NCBI RefSeq assembly: GCF_009936235.1
Contig: NZ_AP022314.1
Location: forward strand, 2,790,001-2,854,000
From: Mycobacterium xenopi
GTDB lineage: Bacteria; Actinomycetota; Actinomycetes; Mycobacteriales; Mycobacteriaceae
Direction: 5' to 3'
DNA: 64,000 nt
Of this stretch, positions 29,479-38,275 are shown in pieces. The position numbers and the translations under genes are program-made. Each line of letters opens with the position of its first letter. Position 1 is the first letter of the stretch. The notes beneath the pieces were generated by a model that saw only the letters and a program-made list of their open reading frames with translations, did not search any database and was not told the origin of the DNA.

Positions 29479-32400
29479 GACGTTGCGGCCCTTCGTGTTC
29501 TGCGCGTGGGCTCGGGACGCCACGCGGTCAGGTCGGTGACGGTGAGGTGGTGTTCGGCCAGCCGGGCGGTCAGCTCGTCGTCGATGGTGTCGGCCACCGA
29601 CTCGCCGTACTCGGGGTCGATCTCGTTGTGCCACTGCCGAACCCACGGCAAAAGCTCATGCAGCCCGGCCAGCAGCGGTATCAGCCGCGGGGTGTCCCAG
29701 CCGTCCTCGATGCGCTGGCTGATCAGCGCGGCCAACGCCAGCGCCTGGTCCGCGTGGTCCCAGCCAGCCCAGCCGAGCAGTTCGGTGGTGTCCGATTCGC
29801 GGCCCGCGTTCGGGTAGCTGATGAACCGCTCCTTGGGCACGTCGAGCTTGCCGCGGTGCGACCAGTACGAGGGCTTGGCGAAATCGGCGCTGGTGTACTT
29901 CGGCGGCACCGGGATGGGGGCGTCGATTTTCTCGCCGGCGTCTTCGCGGCGCTGCAGTGCCCAGGTGTGCTCCCAGGCGGCGCGCTTGTCCAGCCCGGAC
30001 GGCTTGTAGCGGTAGGCGGCCAGGAACGGAACCGCCTCGTCGGCAAGCAGTTTCGCCAACGCGGCTCCGGTGGGGACGTTCTGGTCGCCGGCCCACAGCC
30101 GCAGCACCCGGCGGAACTCCTCGTTGCGGTCGAGGATGTCGGCGAGCTGGGCCACCGACAACACCGTGGGCCGGCCCTCGCGGTCATACCACAGGGCGCG
30201 GTCCTCGACGCGGTCCAGCAGCCAATCCTTCAGTGCGGCCTGCACCTGCTTGTCCCACGGCTCCATCGCCCAGCGCCGCTTGTACTCCGGCCGCTCCAGC
30301 AGGCGGATGTGCGGATTGGAGTCGATGGCATCCAGGCGGCGCTGCAGCAGGTCGCGGTAGTCGGCGGGCAGGTGCTGGGGGATCTCGGTGACTGGCGTGG
30401 AGCCGTGCCGCTCGAACCATGCGGTCTCCTCGCCGTCTTTCATGCGCCGCGCCAGGGCGATCTCGAAAGCCCGTTCGCCAAGAGCGATTTCGGGGACATC
30501 GCCGCCATAGGTGAGGTCGTTGTCGATCAGCCCGTAGATGCGGTAGTACTCCCAGTCGAGTTCCTCTTGGTGGGCGATCATCAGCCCGCGAAGCCGGGCG
30601 AACTCCGACCGCGCCGCTTCCAGCACGGCGTGGGCGGGCGTCTGCCGCGCGGCGACCTCCACAGGGGTCTGCTGTTGTTGTGCTTGCGCGAGGTCATCCA
30701 GCAACTTGGCGCGCTCCAGCGGTGTGGTGGCGGGCAGCGGAAAGTCTTTGAGGGTGGTGCCGGTGAACTCGTATCGTGGCTCCCAGTCCTCGTCGCCGAT
30801 CCCCCCGCCGATACCGCCGTTGCCCTTGTTATGGCTGTTTTGTTTGAGCCAGAAGCAAGCCACCGATGAGTTCAGCACACCCAGCAGTCGGAGGTGATCC
30901 TCGACTGTGGCGCTCGCGGGCAGCTTGATCACCGGGGCTGACTGCTTGAAGACCTTCCCGCCGTGGTCGAGCACGAAGTGGTTGTGCGTCGCGACGAACG
31001 CGAAGGTGATGGAGAGGGGCGAGGCACCAGCGTCGATCGGGAGTTGATGCCACTCATGCCAGGCGCGCCCATCGGAGAAGTACGTCCCACGAGAGAACGT
31101 CGCGCGATTACCAAGCTCGGTTCGTACGCGCCATAACCGCTTGCACTCGTCGGGAAACGATTCGAGGCTGAGCAGCTGATGGCCGTCGTCGTAGGGAAAG
31201 AAAGCACGGATGACTGCCGTGGCGGTGTAGTCGCGAACGTCATCACCTTGAATCAACAGTGGATATACCTGGTTATCGAAGCGTCCGCTCGCGAAGAGTG
31301 CAGATGGAATCGAGAAGGCATCGTCTGCGCCCATGACACCGAAGAAGCCAATGCGCATTATCAGAGAACCGAGCACATCGGAGCCGGCGTCTTCGATCGC
31401 CTTTGATAGCTCAACGGCGCCGCCACCCGAGAGACTCCACGGATGGGGGCCGAAGCCGCTTCGCGGCACATCGGCAACGGAAACGTACGCGTCCTCATGG
31501 CCTGGCTGATCGACGTGCTCGACAATCGTCGACCAGACAAGGCCCTTCGCGGCATCGGCTGGACGGCCCGGCTCGCCGCGGATTCCCAGGACCGCGCGAA
31601 TGGTCTCGGTCGACGGGCGTTGGTTGCGGCCGACCAGGATTGCGGTCGGTGTTCCGTGTCCGGGGATATAGGCACCAGAAGTGTCTATGACGACTCGAAG
31701 ATCAACCGTGGGCAGGAACTCCTCGATCAGCTTGGAACCGAACTCCCGCTTCATGAACGAGTTCGACGTGATCTGGCCGACCCACCCCGCTGGTCGTTCA
31801 CGGCCCGACGAATATGCAAGCCGGAAGAACAGTTCCATGAACGGAACTGTGAGCGCGTACTTCCGATGCGGCGTCTGATACAGCTGCCGGTACGTCGTGT
31901 TGAGCGCTGCGTCTTTTACCGTGATGTACGGCGGGTTACCGACGACGACGTCGTGCTCGCGCTGCAGGATCTCCTTCAGCGCATCGGCGTTCTCGGTCGA
32001 ATCGGCACGAATCACGGGGCCCGCCAACAGATCTTCCGGAAGTAACTGCTGATTGGCTCCCCACAACAGACTGTCCCCGGCGGCCAGGTGCGGCGTGTAT
32101 CGGATCTTCTCTTCGATGCTGGTATCCCCCGCCGCGTGCAGCGCCGCCACCAGCAGCCGGAACCGCGCGATCGCCACCGCGAACGGGTTGATGTCCACGC
32201 CGTACACCCCATCGAGCGCCTTCTCGACCAGTTCGCGGGCGCCGAGGCCGGGCGCGTGGCGCTGCCAGCGCTCGTGCAGGCGCCGGAACGCGCCGAGCAG
32301 GAAATGCCCCGAACCGCAGGTCGGGTCGATCACGGTGAACCCCTCCAGCGGCCGGTCCGCCAGCGCCGGCTCCATCGTCTGATCGAGGATGAACTCCTCG

Positions 32401-33035
32401 ACGAACTCCGGGGTCTGCAGCAGCGCGTAGGTCTTCTTCGCGTGCTCGGACAGGTCTTGGTACACGTCGCCGAGGAACCGGGTGTCCACCCCGGCGAACG
32501 GATACAGCGGCTCACCCGTCGCGCTCTGCTGCCACCAGAACTCCAGCAGCGTCCGCGCCGCATCACCCGACGGTGCGACCAGGTGCAGTGGCGAATACTC
32601 GTCCACCAATCCCTTTGTCGCAGTGAACTTCCCGAAGTATGCGATGATCTGCTGCAGCCATTCACGATCAGTGTGCTCGGGATGCTGCTGGAAATATGAA
32701 CGTCGCGCATCCAGCGCGTGGCCGCGTTCGTCACCGGTGGCACCGCCGACCCAGCGGGGCGTCACCAGGGCGTTGTCCTCGCAGTAGCGCGCGAACACCG
32801 TCACCAGCACCCACGCCACCGCCGCCTGCGTCACCCGATCGTTGCGCCACTGCTGCCACGACGACGCCGTGCGCTGCGCCGCGAATGCCGCGTCGTAGTC
32901 CCGTTTCCACGCCTCGTACACGCCCGGCTGACGCAGGTCGTGATCGTCGCCGTCGACCCGCGCCCGCAAGTCGGCTTCCAGCTCCGACACCTGGCGCCGC
33001 AGCGCAGCCACCAGATCCGCTGCAGCCCAAGTCAT
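29475..33035 (-). CDS. pglX: BREX adenine-specific DNA methyltransferase PglX
   Basis: An 1186-residue N6-adenine methyltransferase. The SAM-binding motif I is VIDPTCGSGHFLLGAF (about 235-250) and the catalytic motif IV is NPPY (about 366-369), separated as in gamma-class and type I/IIG-like enzymes. The long C-terminal part carries the target recognition and coupling regions. No restriction nuclease motif was seen, in agreement with BREX methyltransferases. PglX modifies host DNA so that the system spares it; in Streptomyces it is toxic without PglZ. Starts 63 bases after the toxin stop. Confidence 0.94.
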   Translation of the reverse strand: MTWAAADLVAALRRQVSELEADLRARVDGDDHDLRQPGVYEAWKRDYDAAFAAQRTASSWQQWRNDRVTQAAVAWVLVTVFARYCEDNALVTPRWVGGATGDERGHALDARRSYFQQHPEHTDREWLQQIIAYFGKFTATKGLVDEYSPLHLVAPSGDAARTLLEFWWQQSATGEPLYPFAGVDTRFLGDVYQDLSEHAKKTYALLQTPEFVEEFILDQTMEPALADRPLEGFTVIDPTCGSGHFLLGAFRRLHERWQRHAPGLGARELVEKALDGVYGVDINPFAVAIARFRLLVAALHAAGDTSIEEKIRYTPHLAAGDSLLWGANQQLLPEDLLAGPVIRADSTENADALKEILQREHDVVVGNPPYITVKDAALNTTYRQLYQTPHRKYALTVPFMELFFRLAYSSGRERPAGWVGQITSNSFMKREFGSKLIEEFLPTVDLRVVIDTSGAYIPGHGTPTAILVGRNQRPSTETIRAVLGIRGEPGRPADAAKGLVWSTIVEHVDQPGHEDAYVSVADVPRSGFGPHPWSLSGGGAVELSKAIEDAGSDVLGSLIMRIGFFGVMGADDAFSIPSALFASGRFDNQVYPLLIQGDDVRDYTATAVIRAFFPYDDGHQLLSLESFPDECKRLWRVRTELGNRATFSRGTYFSDGRAWHEWHQLPIDAGASPLSITFAFVATHNHFVLDHGGKVFKQSAPVIKLPASATVEDHLRLLGVLNSSVACFWLKQNSHNKGNGGIGGGIGDEDWEPRYEFTGTTLKDFPLPATTPLERAKLLDDLAQAQQQQTPVEVAARQTPAHAVLEAARSEFARLRGLMIAHQEELDWEYYRIYGLIDNDLTYGGDVPEIALGERAFEIALARRMKDGEETAWFERHGSTPVTEIPQHLPADYRDLLQRRLDAIDSNPHIRLLERPEYKRRWAMEPWDKQVQAALKDWLLDRVEDRALWYDREGRPTVLSVAQLADILDRNEEFRRVLRLWAGDQNVPTGAALAKLLADEAVPFLAAYRYKPSGLDKRAAWEHTWALQRREDAGEKIDAPIPVPPKYTSADFAKPSYWSHRGKLDVPKERFISYPNAGRESDTTELLGWAGWDHADQALALAALISQRIEDGWDTPRLIPLLAGLHELLPWVRQWHNEIDPEYGESVADTIDDELTARLAEHHLTVTDLTAWRPEPTRRTRRAATS

Positions 33036-33098
33036 TTCCGACGATCCCCTATCGCCAGTGAAGAACGCCGTGCCGGCTTGTCACTCACATCTTCTCCC

Positions 33099-33452
33099 TC
33101 ATTCGGTCTCACGAGGATGCCCAGGCCCCGCGTGGCGCAGCCACAACGTGCGCTTTTCGACATCGACGAGGTACCAGATCCTTCCGCCGCCGGTCACTTC
33201 GTATTGCCACTGCTCCATCTCCACCCCGCCGTGCATGCCCGACGCCAGCCGACCCTTCAGCCGATGATGGCGCGGGGTTGGCGCAGGACTTTGCGGGCGG
33301 CTGCGCAACTCGTTCCACGCAGTCGCGGTGTTCGCAGCGGCTTGCTGGCACAGCGATTCCCATCCCTTGACCGCCTCGCTGGTCGCGAAGCGCAACTCCC
33401 ACTGCCCCCGCACAGCCGGCGGTGCGACACGATCTCCCCGTTTCGGACTCAC
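33099..33452 (-). CDS. RelE/ParE-like toxin of a toxin-antitoxin pair inside the BREX operon
   Basis: A 117-residue basic protein. The fold-defining parts fit the RelE/ParE superfamily: N-terminal strand WELRFATSEAVKGWE, central HHRLKG with the positively charged helix, and C-terminal strands IWYLVDVEKRTLWLRHA. Similar proteins in Streptomyces are labelled cytotoxic translational repressors of toxin-antitoxin systems, as far as I recall. Its GTG start overlaps the stop of the preceding small gene by four bases. The mode (mRNA cleavage or gyrase poisoning) cannot be told from the sequence. Confidence 0.72.
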   Translation of the reverse strand: MSPKRGDRVAPPAVRGQWELRFATSEAVKGWESLCQQAAANTATAWNELRSRPQSPAPTPRHHRLKGRLASGMHGGVEMEQWQYEVTGGGRIWYLVDVEKRTLWLRHAGPGHPRETE

Positions 33453-33916
33453 TCAGGCGGCGGCACCCTTCCGTAGTCGCCGTCGCTCGGCGCGGCCAGC
33501 ACCGCCGCCAACTCCGGATCGGCGAGTACCTCCGCGGTGTGCCGCCAACTCTCGATCACCTGAGCCACCGGCACCGGGTTGTCGATCGAGTCCGCGGCCC
33601 GCATCGTCGCCACCAACTCGTCGACGAACTCGTGGACCTCCTCCTGCGACAAGAACGCCACCCACGGGAACGCATCCGGCAAAGCCTCGGTCACCAGGTC
33701 ACGCGCCCCGCGGCCATGCTGCATCATCGCCACGAACAGCCGAGACGTCGCCGACGCCGCCTCCCGTTGCTGAGCAGCCCGCGAGGCCGTGATCAGGACC
33801 AGATCCTCGGCGTCGCGCCGGCGCACCCGCAGGGGGCGACCCGCCGAACGGCGCAGCCAACGCTCGACAGTTGCCTTGCCCTTCAGCTGCAAGTCAGAAA
33901 ACGACACCTCGTCCAT
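33449..33916 (-). CDS. Antitoxin-like protein paired with the RelE/ParE-like toxin
   Basis: A 155-residue acidic protein starting at ATG 33916 (MDEVSFSDLQLKGK). The N-terminal 60 residues (GRPLRVRRRDAEDLVLITA) resemble the Phd/YefM antitoxin fold in size and charge; the C-terminal half is acidic and helical, as expected for a toxin-neutralising tail. It is co-directional with the toxin and overlaps it by four bases, antitoxin first, the classic order. It lies 64 bases after the pglW stop; an AT-rich patch (33915-33945) just upstream may be its own promoter, allowing independent autoregulation. Confidence 0.65.
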   Translation of the reverse strand: MDEVSFSDLQLKGKATVERWLRRSAGRPLRVRRRDAEDLVLITASRAAQQREAASATSRLFVAMMQHGRGARDLVTEALPDAFPWVAFLSQEEVHEFVDELVATMRAADSIDNPVPVAQVIESWRHTAEVLADPELAAVLAAPSDGDYGRVPPPE

Positions 33917-33980
33917 GACATTAAAACTACTTCTAAAGTATTTCCTTGTCGAGGTCGGTGGCGCGTGACCGGGTGCTTTC

Positions 33981-36900
33981 TCAGCCGTGTATTGCATCCG
34001 CCTCCTCCCGCCACACGAGGAACTGCCCGGGCGAGCCCAGCTGAATCGGCTTGCGGTCCACCAGCGCTCCGGTCTGCCCACGTAGCTGAGGGAGCAGCAC
34101 CCAAACCGGACGCCGCCGCGGCGCCGACAGGTCGCTGAGCGTGGCGAGAATGTCGAGATGCCCGTAGCGGGCCAGCGGCGACACCTCGGTGAGGATCAGC
34201 GGTTCGGCCCGGCTGGGGCCGTCGAACACCGACGCACGCAGCTCTTCGGTCAACTGAGGCACCACCCGGTCGATCACCGCGCGCAACCCGCGTGCGTCGC
34301 GGCTGCCTGGCTCCGCTGCGTCGGCGCTGCGAATCAGATTCCACGACACGCCCTGCCGCTCGGCCAGTTCCCGCATCGCGGCGATCAGACGCGTCGTCAC
34401 GTCGAGCACCTCACCGTCGTAGGCAGCGGCGAGTTCGCGCGCCACCCGCTCGTGCTCGCCGGGCCGATCCGTCTGAATGGGCACACCGACCGCGAGGAAT
34501 CCATGCTCGTCGATGCAGCGTCGCAGCGCCGCGCGGTGGTCCGCCCGTTGCAGCGCCTCTGCATCGAGGCCACCGGAGCCCGGCACCTGGGTCGGTGTGT
34601 GGGTGTGCATGGTGGTGGCGCTGGGCGGTTCGGGAACCCGGAAGCGGTAGGCATCGCCGTCCCACTCGAGGTCCAGTCCGGTCTGCGCGATCAGGGTGTC
34701 CAGATGCGGCCGCAGCGGAACTCGGTCCAGCTCGGGGAAGCGGGCGGTGACGCGGCTACGGACCTGCGACGGCGACAGCCGCTCGGACTGCGCCAGCCCC
34801 GTCAGCGCCACCCGCACCGCGGCCGCGGGCGGCATGCTGCGGTTGTGCAGCTCGCCGCGGCCCGACACCGCGGCATGGCGGGAGATGGCCGCGGCCAGCC
34901 GCACCAGCCGCCCATCCGCCGGCAACGGGATCTGCGCGTCAGTGTCATAGACGGCTCGGTAGCCGTCGAGGAACGCCGCCCTCAGTTCCCTGGCCGCCGT
35001 CGACGCGGGCACCAGGGCGGCGACATCGGCGGTGACCAGCTTGTCGGCCCGCTCCCCCGCAGCTTCGGCGGCGGCGAGCAGCATCTCGTCCTCTGCCAGC
35101 AGCGCCAGCCGCCGACCATGCCGTCGTCGCACGAACTCCATTGTCCCCGAAGCGGTTTCGTGCTCACTGAGCCGGTCCAGCGCCGCGCGCAGTAGGCCAC
35201 CGGCCGTGCGGTCGTGCGCCGACCAGTCGGCCAAGGTGACGTCGGACTGCGGCAGCCGCGCGCGGATCTCGGCGGTCAGCGTGCTCACCGCGGCGACCCC
35301 ACCGAAATCGGTGACCACCTGCTTGGCGATCTCGGTGATCGCGTCGAGCAATTCCCGGGCGTCGGTGTTCTTCGCCCAGTCGTCCTGCAGTTCCTTGAGC
35401 ACCTGGATGCCGCGCGGAGTTGTCTTGCCCAGCTTTTCGGCCAGTTCGGCGCTGCTCGCGAACGCGTCCAGCCCCGGCGTGACACCCAGGATCAGCTCGG
35501 CGGCCCGCCTGCGGGTGGTGGCTGCCCGCGGTGCCGATACCGCCGACATCAACAATCCCACCGCGTCGTCGAGACCCATCAGTTGATCGGAGACGGTGCG
35601 CTGCTTGCCCAGCCGCTTGGTCCACTCTTGGTAGCGGGTGCGGATCTCTCTGCGGGTGTCCTTGGCCTCCCTGGCGACCAGCCTGTTGAGCGGGGTGGAG
35701 TCCAGCGCCAACAGCTCGCCGACGGTGGCGACCTGCGCGGTGGCCAACGCCGACACCGCCCGGGCGCTCAACCCCGCCGCGGCCAGCGGCGTCGACACGT
35801 CCGCCCGCGCGGCGGCCGAATCGCTTTCCTGCGGCGCGGTTTCGGTGTCGACGGCGCTGAAGATGGCGCGCCAGGCGCGCAGCATGTCCTCGGCGGTGTC
35901 GGGCCGTTTAGCCGCGTCGCGGGACAGCGCGGTGGTGAAGAACGCGACCATCGCCGCGGCGGCGGTCGGCTCGAACATGTCGGGAGTCAGCGTGATGTCG
36001 TCATCGACGGTGGCCGGGTTGGCGTTCGGGTTGGGCCCGTACCGGGGGCTCTTGCCGGTCGCCATCTCGAACAGCACCACCGCGGCGCCGTAGCGTTCGG
36101 CCGCGGTGTCGTACTGGCGGCGCCCACCAGTGCCCAGGAACGGGTCCAAGTACGGCGGGGTGCCGGCCTCGATGTTCTTGGGATCGACGCCGGCCATCGA
36201 GAAGTCGAAGATCACCAGATGCGAGTCGGCGCGTGAACTCGACTGGTAGACACCGAGATTCGCAGGTTTGATGTCGCGGTGCATCACCCCGTTGCGTTCC
36301 AGCGCCACCAGTGCCGTCAGCAGGTCGGTGCCCCACCGCTCCAGCACGTCAATAGACAAGCGGCCGCGGTTGTTGAGTTCCTCAGCCAGCGTGGTGCGCC
36401 CGGCGTACTTCAGCAGCAGCGCGGTGCGCCCACCGACTTCGACGACGCCGTGCAAGGTGACGATGCGGTCGTCGTTTTCGAATCGGCCCAAGATCTGCGC
36501 CTCGGCACGCAACCGCTCGGCGGCGTCGGCGTCCTTAGCCACCTTCAACACCCGTTCGGCGCCGCCCACCTGATGGTCGGCGACCAGGATGCCCACTGCC
36601 GTCGACCCGGCACCGAGCTTGCGGCGGTACGTGAACCGTCCGGCCAGCTCGGTTCCCGGCCCGGCTTCCAGCGGATCGGTGCCCGTCGCCTTGCCGAGCA
36701 CGTCCTCGCGCGCAGCCGCGAGCCGTTCGAGAAACTCGGCCACGTCGGCGATGCGCTCGTCAGGCTTGGGGTTGGTGGCGTCGAGCACCAACTGGCGCAG
36801 CGAGGATCGGACCTGGGGCATCTCCGCGGCCAGATCCAGGCCGTGGTCGCGGCGGAGCCGGTCCATCAACTCGCCGCGTTCGGTGGCCGGTGACCGGCCG

Positions 36901-38162
36901 CCGGTCAGCACGTAGAACGCCAGGGCGCCCAGCCCGAAGACGTCGATGCGCGCCGGGTCTGCCGGGCGCGGGCCTTCCGGGGCGGCGAACAGCCGGGCCA
37001 TGTCGCTGGGCGCAGCGGCCATCAGCGACAGCGAGCCGCTCGACAGGCGGCTCACCGCGGTGTCGGGGTTGGCGGGCAGCACGCCGGCGCTGTCCCAGTC
37101 GGTGACCTGCGGCAGCAGTTCGTCGCGTTCGCGGATCGCCACCGAACGCGGGTTGAGGCCACGGTGCACCACGCGGTTGCGGTGGGCGTAGTTGACGATG
37201 TCGGCCAGCCGACCAATCAGGTCCAGCTGTTGTTCCAACGACAGGTTCTTGTGGTCGGCCAGCCAAAGGTCAAGCGGCACATCACCTTTAGGTTGAGGAA
37301 ACACCAGCCCGATCCCCAGTTCAGGCTCGTTGACAAGGTCTTCGGGGACCTGCAGCCCGTCGTAACGCAGCCGGGACAGCAGGTGGAACTCGTGGGTGAC
37401 GGCCTGCTTGCGGGCGTGGCTGTCGGCCTTGGTCACGCCCTCACCGATGGTGTAGAAGCGGATGCGGGCGTGCCGTTCGGTGTCGACATGGTGAAATGCC
37501 GGCCAGTCCTGCCAACCGTCACCGTCGGCGAGGGGCTGCTCGTCGATGATCCACGACCCGACCTCGCGCTGGCGCCGCGGCGCCAGACCGATCGCCTTCA
37601 TCAGCCCGTGGATGATCAAGCTGTTCTTCTCGCTGACCGGCTCTCGTCGGGCCGGGGCCAGCAGCCGTTCGGATATGCCGGGCAGGCCGGTCTTGTGGCT
37701 GAGCCCGTCCAGCCCGTACAGGTTGATCTTCGAGCTTTCCGGCAGCTCGCAGGTGAACTCCGGGTGGTGCAGAAACACCAGCTCCTGCACGTACGGGATG
37801 ATGCCCGGGTCGTAGCCCGCCTTCTGCCGGAGTGTGTCTGTGAGCAGCGACTTGAAGTACTGGGCCTTGCGGCGGGTCAGCAGCAGGGGCGAGTCCTCCG
37901 CCCGCTGCCCGTTGCGCATCCACACGTGATCGTTGCCACGCAGGGTGCCCGCGTAATGCTTGAGCTCGATGAGATAGAGCGTGTCTCGGGCAAGCACCAG
38001 CAGATCGACCTCGTGCCAGCGGCCGCGATTGTCGCGGAATTCGAAATTCGCCCAGGCGCGAAACGGCGCCGCGTCGGGAAGAATCCGCTTGATGGCATCG
38101 AGCCCCTGCTGCTCGTGGGCGAATTGCGACTCGGCGATCTGGACCCAACGGCCATCCTTCAC
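33981..38162 (-). CDS. pglW: BREX serine/threonine kinase PglW with NERD domain
   Basis: A 1393-residue protein. Residues 1-130 form a nuclease-related NERD domain (EVDLLVLARDTLYLIELK). Two protein-kinase-like domains follow. The first (about 230-480) is degenerate: HRGLNP in place of HRDxKP, and DWD in place of DFG. The second (about 510-780) is intact: glycine loop LGAGSTA, Lys540, HRDIKPAN, DFS. The last 600 residues hold helical repeats and an ending with a winged-helix or AAA-like region. In S. coelicolor PglW is a kinase essential for the Pgl phenotype. First gene of the operon, GTG start, with an AGGAGGTG ribosome site eight bases upstream. Confidence 0.92.
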   Translation of the reverse strand: MKDGRWVQIAESQFAHEQQGLDAIKRILPDAAPFRAWANFEFRDNRGRWHEVDLLVLARDTLYLIELKHYAGTLRGNDHVWMRNGQRAEDSPLLLTRRKAQYFKSLLTDTLRQKAGYDPGIIPYVQELVFLHHPEFTCELPESSKINLYGLDGLSHKTGLPGISERLLAPARREPVSEKNSLIIHGLMKAIGLAPRRQREVGSWIIDEQPLADGDGWQDWPAFHHVDTERHARIRFYTIGEGVTKADSHARKQAVTHEFHLLSRLRYDGLQVPEDLVNEPELGIGLVFPQPKGDVPLDLWLADHKNLSLEQQLDLIGRLADIVNYAHRNRVVHRGLNPRSVAIRERDELLPQVTDWDSAGVLPANPDTAVSRLSSGSLSLMAAAPSDMARLFAAPEGPRPADPARIDVFGLGALAFYVLTGGRSPATERGELMDRLRRDHGLDLAAEMPQVRSSLRQLVLDATNPKPDERIADVAEFLERLAAAREDVLGKATGTDPLEAGPGTELAGRFTYRRKLGAGSTAVGILVADHQVGGAERVLKVAKDADAAERLRAEAQILGRFENDDRIVTLHGVVEVGGRTALLLKYAGRTTLAEELNNRGRLSIDVLERWGTDLLTALVALERNGVMHRDIKPANLGVYQSSSRADSHLVIFDFSMAGVDPKNIEAGTPPYLDPFLGTGGRRQYDTAAERYGAAVVLFEMATGKSPRYGPNPNANPATVDDDITLTPDMFEPTAAAAMVAFFTTALSRDAAKRPDTAEDMLRAWRAIFSAVDTETAPQESDSAAARADVSTPLAAAGLSARAVSALATAQVATVGELLALDSTPLNRLVAREAKDTRREIRTRYQEWTKRLGKQRTVSDQLMGLDDAVGLLMSAVSAPRAATTRRRAAELILGVTPGLDAFASSAELAEKLGKTTPRGIQVLKELQDDWAKNTDARELLDAITEIAKQVVTDFGGVAAVSTLTAEIRARLPQSDVTLADWSAHDRTAGGLLRAALDRLSEHETASGTMEFVRRRHGRRLALLAEDEMLLAAAEAAGERADKLVTADVAALVPASTAARELRAAFLDGYRAVYDTDAQIPLPADGRLVRLAAAISRHAAVSGRGELHNRSMPPAAAVRVALTGLAQSERLSPSQVRSRVTARFPELDRVPLRPHLDTLIAQTGLDLEWDGDAYRFRVPEPPSATTMHTHTPTQVPGSGGLDAEALQRADHRAALRRCIDEHGFLAVGVPIQTDRPGEHERVARELAAAYDGEVLDVTTRLIAAMRELAERQGVSWNLIRSADAAEPGSRDARGLRAVIDRVVPQLTEELRASVFDGPSRAEPLILTEVSPLARYGHLDILATLSDLSAPRRRPVWVLLPQLRGQTGALVDRKPIQLGSPGQFLVWREEADAIHG

Positions 38163-38170
38163 CGGTTGGG

Positions 38171-38178
38171 CACCTCCT
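38171..38178 (-). promoter_or_regulatory. Strong ribosome-binding site of pglW
   Basis: AGGAGGTG eight bases before the GTG start fixes this as the pglW start. The 114-base gap between the polA stop and pglW must also contain the operon promoter; no sigma consensus stood out. Confidence 0.6.
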
Positions 38179-38275
38179 CGTCGCTGTGAGCCGGTTTGCT
38201 GTCAGCAGTATCGGCTACGACACCGACAATTTTGGGCGAACCACGTGCCGCTCGGCGAGCCGGGTCTCGGCCCCA

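Larger units (their letters stand above)
19861..38162 (-). other. Type 2 BREX (Pgl-like) phage defence operon
   Basis: Eight genes on one strand in the order pglW, antitoxin, toxin, pglX, pglY, pglZ, brxD, brxHI. The six core proteins are the defining set of type 2 BREX in the Goldfarb/Sorek classification: kinase PglW, methyltransferase PglX, ATPase PglY, phosphatase-fold PglZ, ATPase BrxD and helicase BrxHI. BREX systems methylate host DNA at a non-palindromic adenine site and block phage replication before or at DNA synthesis. Junctions from the antitoxin to the toxin and from pglX to brxHI overlap by one to four bases; two gaps of about 63 bases flank the toxin-antitoxin pair. The block lies between polA and rpsA, which adjoin in M. 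tuberculosis. Confidence 0.93.

Noticed and set aside
19861..38162. DISARM or a restriction-modification system as identity of the defence block
   Set aside because: No DrmA/DrmB/DrmC-type genes and no nuclease motif; PglZ, PglY, PglW, BrxD and BrxHI together define type 2 BREX.
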